Shown here in pieces: positions 57,649 through 64,000 of a stretch of 64,000 nt of DNA. The notes beneath the pieces were generated by a model. That model saw only the letters and a program-made list of their open reading frames with translations. It had not been told where the DNA came from and made no database searches. Made by a program: the position numbers and the translations under genes. Every line of letters begins with the position of its first letter. The stretch's first letter is position 1. This DNA is from Burkholderiales bacterium RIFCSPLOWO2_12_FULL_65_40 (GTDB lineage Bacteria > Pseudomonadota > Gammaproteobacteria > Burkholderiales > Burkholderiaceae_C), in NCBI GenBank assembly GCA_001770955.1, contig MESL01000054.1, forward strand, positions 1 to 64,000, given 5' to 3'.

Positions 57649-60030
57649 ATGACTGCCTACGTTGACGTCTCCCTGTTTCCGCGCGCCGCCAAGCCGCTGA
57701 CCAGCTACCGCCCCTTCTGGGCCAAGCGCTTCGGCACGGCCCCGTTCCTGCCGATGAGCCGCGCAGAGATGGAGCAGCTGGGCTGGGACAGCTGCGACAT
57801 CGTGCTGGTGACAGGCGACGCCTATGTGGACCACCCGAGTTTCGGCATGGCCGTGATCGGCCGATTGCTCGAAGCCCAGGGCTTTCGCGTCGGCATCATC
57901 GCCCAGCCCGACTGGCAAAGCGCCGAGCCCTTCAAGGCGCTGGGCAAGCCCAACCTGTTCTGGGCGGTGACGGCGGGGAACATGGACTCCATGATCAACC
58001 GCTACACGGCCGACCGCAAGATCCGCAGCGACGACGCCTACACCCCCGGCGCCGAGGGCAACCGCCGCCCCGACCGGGCCGCCGTGGTCTACAGCCAGCG
58101 CTGCCGCGAGGCCTACAAGGACGTGCCCATCGTGCTCGGCGGTATCGAAGGTTCGCTGCGCCGCATCGCCCACTACGACTACTGGAGCGACAAGGTGCGC
58201 CGCTCCATCGTGGTCGACGCCAAGTGTGACCTGCTGCTTTACGGCAACGCCGACCGTGCCATCGTCGAGATCGCCCACCGCCTGGCCGCGCGCGAGCCGG
58301 TGCTGAGCATCACCGACGTGCGCGGCACCGCCTTCGTGCGCCGTAGCACGCCCGAGGGCTGGTTCGAGATCGACTCCACCAGCGTGGACCAGCCCGGCCG
58401 TGTGGAAGACCACATCAACCCCTACCAGACGACGAGCGAGCAGGCCGCCGCCCAGGGTACCAGTTGCAGCGCCCCGAATACTACGGTTTCGATAGCTGAT
58501 GGCGCAGATCCAGTAAGCGCTGGAGTCCAAAATGACTCTAAAAAATTAGACGGCAACACGCACAAGCTCAACTTCGTGCCCAACCCCAGCTTGGCGGCCA
58601 AGCGCAAGCTGCCGCCGCAGGACCGCACCGTGATCCGCCTGCCCAGCTACGAGCAGGTGCGCAGCGACGCGGTGCTCTATGCCCACGCCAACCGCGTGAT
58701 GCACCTGGAAACCAACCCCGGCAACGCCCGTGCCCTGGTGCAGGCGCACGGCGAGGGCACCACCGCGCGCGACGTGTGGCTGAACCCCCCACCCATCCCT
58801 TTGACCACTGCGGAAATGGACTACGTCTTCGACCTGCCCTACGCGCGCAGCCCGCACCCGCGCTATGCCGACGAGCGCGGTCGCCACGACGGCGCGACCA
58901 AAATTCCGGCGTGGGAGATGATCCGTTTCTCGATCAACATCATGCGTGGCTGCTTCGGAGGCTGCACCTTCTGCTCGATCACCGAGCATGAGGGGCGCAT
59001 CATCCAGAGCCGCTCGGAAGAGTCCATCATCCGCGAGATCGAGGACGTGCGCGACAAGGTGCAAGGCTTCACTGGCACCATCTCCGACCTCGGCGGCCCC
59101 ACGGCCAACATGTACCGGCTGGGCTGCCGCACGCCCGAGATCGAGGCCGCCTGCCGCAAGCCCAGCTGCGTCTACCCCGGTATCTGCCAGAACCTCACCA
59201 CCAACCACGACCCGCTCATCAAGATCTACCGGCGCGGTCGCGAGATCAAGGGCGTGAAGAAGATCCTCATCGGCTCGGGTCTGCGCTACGACCTGGCCAT
59301 CCAGTCGCCCGAATACGTCAAGGAGCTGGTGCAGCACCATGTGGGCGGCTACCTGAAGATCGCGCCCGAGCACACCGAATCGGGCCCGCTCACCAAGATG
59401 ATGAAGCCGGGCATCGGCAACTACGACAAGTTCAAGCAGCTGTTCGACAAGTTCACCGCCGAGGCGGGCAAGAAGCAGTTCCTTATTCCGTACTTCATCG
59501 CCGCCCATCCGGGAACCAGCGACGAGGACATGATGAATCTCGCCATCTGGCTGAAGAAGAACGGCTTTCGCGCCGACCAGGTGCAGACCTTCTACCCCAG
59601 CACCATGGCCACCGCCACGGCCATGTACCACACGGGCATCAACACCCTCAAGGGCGTGCACCGCGACGAACGCGGCGAGAAGGTTGACGTGGTGCGCGGC
59701 GAGAAGCGCCGACGCCTGCACAAGGCCTTTCTGCGCTACCACGACCCGGCCAACTGGCCGCTGCTGCGCGATGCGCTCAAGAGCATGGGCCGCGCCGACC
59801 TCATCGGCAACGGCAAGCACCACCTGATTCCGACTTTCCAGCCGATGAATACGGGCGGTTGTGGTGCGCGCAAGAATGAGAAATTCCTCACCATTCCGTC
59901 GATGGTGACCGAAAAGGTGCCCCCCAAGGCGGCGGGGCCCAAGCCCGGACAGATACTGTCCCAGCACACCGGCCTGCCACCCCGGGTGACCGGCAACGCA
60001 CGGCCCGGGCCGAAAAAGAAGCCCCGCTGA
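57649..60030 (+). CDS. ygiQ: YgiQ-family radical SAM protein, with an in-frame repeat insertion
   Basis: [66 protein letters not shown]; radical SAM CxxxCxxC in [20 protein letters not shown]. Confidence 0.95.
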   Translation: MTAYVDVSLFPRAAKPLTSYRPFWAKRFGTAPFLPMSRAEMEQLGWDSCDIVLVTGDAYVDHPSFGMAVIGRLLEAQGFRVGIIAQPDWQSAEPFKALGKPNLFWAVTAGNMDSMINRYTADRKIRSDDAYTPGAEGNRRPDRAAVVYSQRCREAYKDVPIVLGGIEGSLRRIAHYDYWSDKVRRSIVVDAKCDLLLYGNADRAIVEIAHRLAAREPVLSITDVRGTAFVRRSTPEGWFEIDSTSVDQPGRVEDHINPYQTTSEQAAAQGTSCSAPNTTVSIADGADPVSAGVQNDSKKLDGNTHKLNFVPNPSLAAKRKLPPQDRTVIRLPSYEQVRSDAVLYAHANRVMHLETNPGNARALVQAHGEGTTARDVWLNPPPIPLTTAEMDYVFDLPYARSPHPRYADERGRHDGATKIPAWEMIRFSINIMRGCFGGCTFCSITEHEGRIIQSRSEESIIREIEDVRDKVQGFTGTISDLGGPTANMYRLGCRTPEIEAACRKPSCVYPGICQNLTTNHDPLIKIYRRGREIKGVKKILIGSGLRYDLAIQSPEYVKELVQHHVGGYLKIAPEHTESGPLTKMMKPGIGNYDKFKQLFDKFTAEAGKKQFLIPYFIAAHPGTSDEDMMNLAIWLKKNGFRADQVQTFYPSTMATATAMYHTGINTLKGVHRDERGEKVDVVRGEKRRRLHKAFLRYHDPANWPLLRDALKSMGRADLIGNGKHHLIPTFQPMNTGGCGARKNEKFLTIPSMVTEKVPPKAAGPKPGQILSQHTGLPPRVTGNARPGPKKKPR
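58477..58535 (+). repeat. two-hairpin AT-rich repeat, copy I, inside ygiQ (sense)
   Basis: AATACTACGGTTTCGATAGCTGATGGCGCAGATCCAGTAAGCGCTGGAGTCCAAAATGA. Confidence 0.8.
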
Positions 60031-60041
60031 GGGCTTTTTCG
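60013..60041 (+). terminator. Rho-independent terminator overlapping the 3' end of ygiQ
   Basis: AAAAAGAAGCCC-CGCTGA-GGGCTTTTTC. Confidence 0.65.
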
Positions 60042-60139
60042 GCGGCGTGGCCGCTGGCGGAATTCGGTTTCGATGGCCGCAAAAATCATGCTGCTCCAAG
60101 CGGCATGGTCTGCCAAAATATTCCTTGTCCGCTGGTGCT

Positions 60140-60216
60140 CCAGGGGATTTCCTGGCAACCCCCTGCAGGGGTGGCTGAATCGGTTATCCCGGGCCTTGGC
60201 CCGGCCTCACCCCTGG
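60140..60216 (+). promoter_or_regulatory. structured 5' leader of the CPA2 antiporter gene
   Basis: Outer stem CCAGGGG (60140-60146)/CCCCTGG (60210-60216), inner CCCCTGCAGGGG (60160-60171) and CCGGGCC-TT-GGCCCGG (60189-60204); ends next to the start codon at 60223. Confidence 0.4.
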
Positions 60217-60222
60217 AAGCCC

Positions 60223-61947
60223 ATGGAACACAACATTCCCCTGATCACAACCCTGGCGGCGGGCTTCGGCATCGCGCTGGTGCTGGGCTTTCTTGCCGAG
60301 CGCATCCAAGTCCCGGCCCTGGTGGGTTATCTGGTTGCGGGCATCATCATCGGGCCAGCCACGCCGGGATTTGTGGCCGACGTGCACATGGCGGCGCAGT
60401 TGTCCGAAATCGGCGTGATGCTGCTGATGTTCGGCGTGGGCCTGCATTTCTCGCTCAACGACCTCATGGCGGTCAAGCGCATTGCCATACCCGGTGCGGT
60501 GGTGCAGATGGGTCTGGCGACCGTGCTGGGCATGGGGCTGGCGTCGTGGTGGGGCTGGACCCTGGGTGAAGGGCTGGTGTTCGGGCTCTCGCTGTCGTGT
60601 GCCAGCACCGTGGTTTTGCTCAAGGGACTGGAATCGCGTGGCGTGCTCGACAGCATGAATGGCCGCATTGCCGTGGGCTGGCTGGTGGTCGAGGACCTGG
60701 CCACCGTGCTGGTGCTGGTGCTGCTGCCCCCGTTGGCCGGGGTGCTCGGTGGCCCGGTGGCGAGCCACGCGGCCGACGCCAGCCCGCTGTGGAAGACCAT
60801 CGGCCAGACCCTGCTGCAGGTATCGGCCTTCATTGCGCTCATGCTCATCTTCGGGCGCCGGGCCTTGCCCTGGCTGCTGTGGCAGGTGGCCAAGACGGGT
60901 TCGCGGGAACTGTTCACGCTCTCGGTGGTGGCCTGCGCCATCGGTATTGCCTATGGGGCGGCCGCGTTGTTCAGCGTGTCGTTTGCCCTGGGCGCCTTTT
61001 TTGCCGGCATGGTGATGCGCGAGTCCGAGTTCAGCCACCGGGCGGCGCAGGAATCGCTGCCACTGCGGGATGCGTTTTCGGTGCTGTTTTTCGTCTCGGT
61101 GGGCATGCTGTTCGAGCCGCAGATCCTGCTGGACGAGCCTGCCCATGTGCTCGGCGTGGTGGCCATCATCATTGTCGGCAAATCCATCGCGGCGCTGGGC
61201 CTGGTGCTGGCCTTTCGCTACCCGCTCAATACCGCCCTCACGGTGGCGGCAAGCCTTGCGCAGATTGGGGAGTTCTCGTTCATCCTCGCGGGGCTGGGCC
61301 TGTCACTGGGGCTGCTGCCCAAGGAAGGCATGAGCCTGGTGCTTGCCGGGGCGCTGATCTCGATCGCCCTCAATCCATTTTTGTTTGCCGCGGTGGAGCC
61401 GGTGCGCCGCTGGATTCTGGCGCGCTCCGACCTGGCCCGCCGCCTGGAGCAGCGCGACGACCCTTACGCCGAGCTGCCCATGAGCACCGAACGCAAATAC
61501 CTCCAGGGGCAGGTGGTGCTGGTGGGCTATGGGCGGGTGGGGCGCCGCATTGCCCGTTCGCTCGATGAAGGCGGCATTCCCTATGTGGTGGCGGAGCAGA
61601 ACCGCGAACTGGTCGAAGATCTGCGCAAACAGGGCGTGGCCGCCGTGTCCGGCAATGCGGCCGAACCCGCCGTGCTGATCCAGGCGCACATTGCCGACGC
61701 GGCCATGCTGGTGGTGGCCACGCCCGACCCGCTGAACGTGCGTCAGATGGTGGAGACTGCACGCACGCTGAACCCTGGCATTGAAATCGTACTTCGCACG
61801 CACAGCGAGAACGAGTCAGACATGCTGCGCATGGATGGCGTGGGCACGGTCTTCTACGGCGAGGAAGAGCTGGCCAAAGGCATGACGCGCCATGTGCTGG
61901 AGCGCTTCGCTCCCGGGGGCGAAGCCCCTGCCGGAAAGCACGCCTGA
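60223..61947 (+). CDS. monovalent cation:proton antiporter-2 (CPA2, KefB-like) with RCK/TrkA-N domain
   Basis: LGFLAERIQVPALVGYLVAGIIIGPATPGFVAD ... GQVVLVGYGRVGRRIARSLDEGGIPYVVAEQNRELVEDLRKQG. Confidence 0.93.
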   Translation: MEHNIPLITTLAAGFGIALVLGFLAERIQVPALVGYLVAGIIIGPATPGFVADVHMAAQLSEIGVMLLMFGVGLHFSLNDLMAVKRIAIPGAVVQMGLATVLGMGLASWWGWTLGEGLVFGLSLSCASTVVLLKGLESRGVLDSMNGRIAVGWLVVEDLATVLVLVLLPPLAGVLGGPVASHAADASPLWKTIGQTLLQVSAFIALMLIFGRRALPWLLWQVAKTGSRELFTLSVVACAIGIAYGAAALFSVSFALGAFFAGMVMRESEFSHRAAQESLPLRDAFSVLFFVSVGMLFEPQILLDEPAHVLGVVAIIIVGKSIAALGLVLAFRYPLNTALTVAASLAQIGEFSFILAGLGLSLGLLPKEGMSLVLAGALISIALNPFLFAAVEPVRRWILARSDLARRLEQRDDPYAELPMSTERKYLQGQVVLVGYGRVGRRIARSLDEGGIPYVVAEQNRELVEDLRKQGVAAVSGNAAEPAVLIQAHIADAAMLVVATPDPLNVRQMVETARTLNPGIEIVLRTHSENESDMLRMDGVGTVFYGEEELAKGMTRHVLERFAPGGEAPAGKHA

Positions 61948-61963
61948 GGGCGCTGCATCTGCT

Positions 61964-62013
61964 GCGCTACTGAAAAGAGAGCTGCCAACGCCCGTTTAAT
62001 GGGATCTGCAGCC
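61964..62013 (+). repeat. two-hairpin AT-rich repeat, diverged copy K
   Basis: GCGCTACTGAAAAGAGAGCTGCCAACGCCCGTTTAATGGGATCTGCAGCC aligned to the consensus. Confidence 0.5.
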
Positions 62014-62271
62014 GTGCGATGTACTCAGGGCCGCTGGGCAGGCCGCAGGGGCGGTGCGTTCAGCAACGACTTGCGCGCACACATGAACTTTGCGCAGTGT
62101 GCCACGCTCTATCCCTGTGTGTACGGGCCGCGAAAAAAGCACCGATGCGTTCGAAAACACCCTGTTCAAGGGCGGGCCGAGGTGCTACAAAGGGCCGTAC
62201 CGATCGCGATTCCGAATGCAACACCGTGGTACTGCCTGAGTCCGCCAAGGCGTGCCGCCACAGGAGGTCGT

Positions 62272-64000
62272 ATGGATGCCATCAGCAATTTCGCCGCGCG
62301 TTATGCCCGTTCGCGTGAAGAGGAAATGTCGATCGACGAGTACCTCGCCGAATGCAAACGCGATCCCATGGCCTATGCCACGGCCGCTCAGCGTATGCTG
62401 GCGGCCATTGGCGAGCCCGAGATGGTCGATACGCGCAACGACCCGCGCCTTTCGCGGCTATTTGCCAACAAGGTCATCAAGCACTACCCCACCTTTGCCG
62501 AGTTTTACGGCATGGAGGACTCGATCGAGCAGGTGGTGAGTTTCTTCCGCCATGCCGCGCAGGGGCTGGAGGAGCGCAAGCAGATCCTGTACCTGCTGGG
62601 CCCCGTGGGCGGGGGCAAGAGTTCGATCGCCGAGCGACTGAAGTATCTGATGCAGAAGGTGCCGTTTTATGCACTCAAAGGGTCACCGGTGAACGAATCG
62701 CCGCTGGGCCTGTTCGACGCGGTGGAAGACGGGCCGGTGCTGGAAGAGCAGTTCGGTATTCCCCGGCGCTACCTGCAGCGCGTGCTTTCGCCCTGGGCCG
62801 TCAAGCGCCTGGAGGAGTATGGCGGCGACATCCGCCAGTTCAAGGTGGTCAAGCGTTACCCCAGCATCCTCAAGCAGGTGGGCATCGCCAAGACCGAACC
62901 GGGTGACGAGAACAACCAGGACATCTCCAGCCTGGTGGGCAAGGTGGACATCCGCAAGCTTGAGAGCTTTGCCCAGGACGACACCGACGCCTATAGCTAC
63001 TCCGGCGGCCTGTGCCTGGCCAACCAGGGCCTGCTGGAATTCGTGGAGATGTTCAAGGCGCCCATCAAGGTGCTGCATCCGCTGCTCACCGCCACGCAGG
63101 AGGGCAACTACAAGGGCACCGAGGGTTTTGGCGCCATTCCGTTCGATGGCGTGGTGCTGGCGCACAGCAACGAGAGCGAGTGGAAGGCGTTTCGCAACAA
63201 CAAGAACAACGAGGCCTTCCTGGACCGCATCTACATTGTCAAGGTGCCGTACTGCCTGCGTGTCAGCGAAGAAACCCGCATTTACGAGAAGCTGATTCGT
63301 GAGTCGTCGCTGGGCGCCGCCAAGTGTGCCCCCGGTACCCTGAAAATGATGGCCCAGTTCTCCATCCTCACGCGTTTGAAGGAACCCGAGAACTCCAGCA
63401 TCTTCAGCAAGATGCTGGTGTACGACGGCGAGAGCCTGAAAGACACCGACCCGCGCGCCAAAAGCTACCAGGAGTACCGCGATTACGCCGGGGTGGACGA
63501 GGGCATGAACGGCGTCTCCACCCGGTTTGCGTTCAAGATTCTGTCCAAGGTGTTCAACTTCGACAGCGCCGAGGTGGCCGCCAACCCGGTGCACCTGATG
63601 TATGTGCTGGAGCAGCAGATTGAGCGCGAGCAGTTTCCCGCCGAACTGGAAACCAAGTACACCAGCTACATCAAGGAATACCTCTCGCCGCGCTACGCCG
63701 AGTTCATCGGCAAGGAGATCCAGACCGCCTACCTGGAGAGCTACAGCGAGTACGGGCAGAACATCTTCGACCGTTACGTCACCTACGCCGACTACTGGAT
63801 CCAGGACAACGAGTACCGCGACACCGACACCGGCGAGGTGTTCGACCGGGGCGCGCTCAACGCCGAGCTGGAAAAGATCGAAAAGCCGGCGGGCATCGCC
63901 AACCCCAAGGACTTCCGCAACGAAATCGTCAACTTCGTGCTGCGCGCGCGTGCCAACAACCAGGGCAAGAACCCGAGCTGGACCAGCTACGAGAAGCTGC
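62272..64000 (+). CDS. prkA: PrkA/YeaG-family serine protein kinase (runs off the window)
   Basis: RBS AGGAGGTCGT then MDAISNFAARYARSREEEMSIDEYLAECKRDPMAYATAAQRMLAAIGEPEMVDTRNDPRLSRLFANKVIKHYPTFAEFYGMED; P-loop LLGPVGGGKSSIAERLK. Confidence 0.95.
   Translation, partial: MDAISNFAARYARSREEEMSIDEYLAECKRDPMAYATAAQRMLAAIGEPEMVDTRNDPRLSRLFANKVIKHYPTFAEFYGMEDSIEQVVSFFRHAAQGLEERKQILYLLGPVGGGKSSIAERLKYLMQKVPFYALKGSPVNESPLGLFDAVEDGPVLEEQFGIPRRYLQRVLSPWAVKRLEEYGGDIRQFKVVKRYPSILKQVGIAKTEPGDENNQDISSLVGKVDIRKLESFAQDDTDAYSYSGGLCLANQGLLEFVEMFKAPIKVLHPLLTATQEGNYKGTEGFGAIPFDGVVLAHSNESEWKAFRNNKNNEAFLDRIYIVKVPYCLRVSEETRIYEKLIRESSLGAAKCAPGTLKMMAQFSILTRLKEPENSSIFSKMLVYDGESLKDTDPRAKSYQEYRDYAGVDEGMNGVSTRFAFKILSKVFNFDSAEVAANPVHLMYVLEQQIEREQFPAELETKYTSYIKEYLSPRYAEFIGKEIQTAYLESYSEYGQNIFDRYVTYADYWIQDNEYRDTDTGEVFDRGALNAELEKIEKPAGIANPKDFRNEIVNFVLRARANNQGKNPSWTSYEKL

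Overview
The window is a GC-rich stretch of betaproteobacterial chromosome. Gene content and repeats look like Comamonadaceae (Acidovorax-like); this assignment is inference from memory, not from a search. Most of it is ordinary housekeeping and accessory genes. These include a GABA/polyamine uptake and catabolism cluster with a divergent MocR/GabR-type regulator, alaS, trmB, gluQ, rlmB, ygiQ, prkA, metC, a SulP transporter, two short chrA genes, five c-di-GMP signalling genes (one HD-GYP, four GGDEF), a large hybrid histidine kinase, a single-chain MmeI-like restriction-modification protein, and a PLC / FGGY kinase / GlpD-like / AGPS-like FAD oxidase / AraC cluster. The most interesting material is non-coding or parasitic. 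(1) A small AT-rich element made of two tandem hairpins occurs about 10 times, both between genes and in frame inside gluQ, ygiQ, twice in the MmeI-like gene, and possibly in alaS. (2) An IS110-family element has inserted into a REP-like palindrome and has a ~200-nt leader that could encode a bridge RNA. (3) A 267-bp element has 31-bp terminal inverted repeats, a TTA duplication and three internal stems. (4) A second, looser MITE-like inverted-repeat pair spans ~246 bp. (5) A structured repeat has a conserved core but different, still-complementary outer stems at its two locations, both inside operons. All calls come from reading the sequence and the supplied ORF translations; no searches or folding were run.
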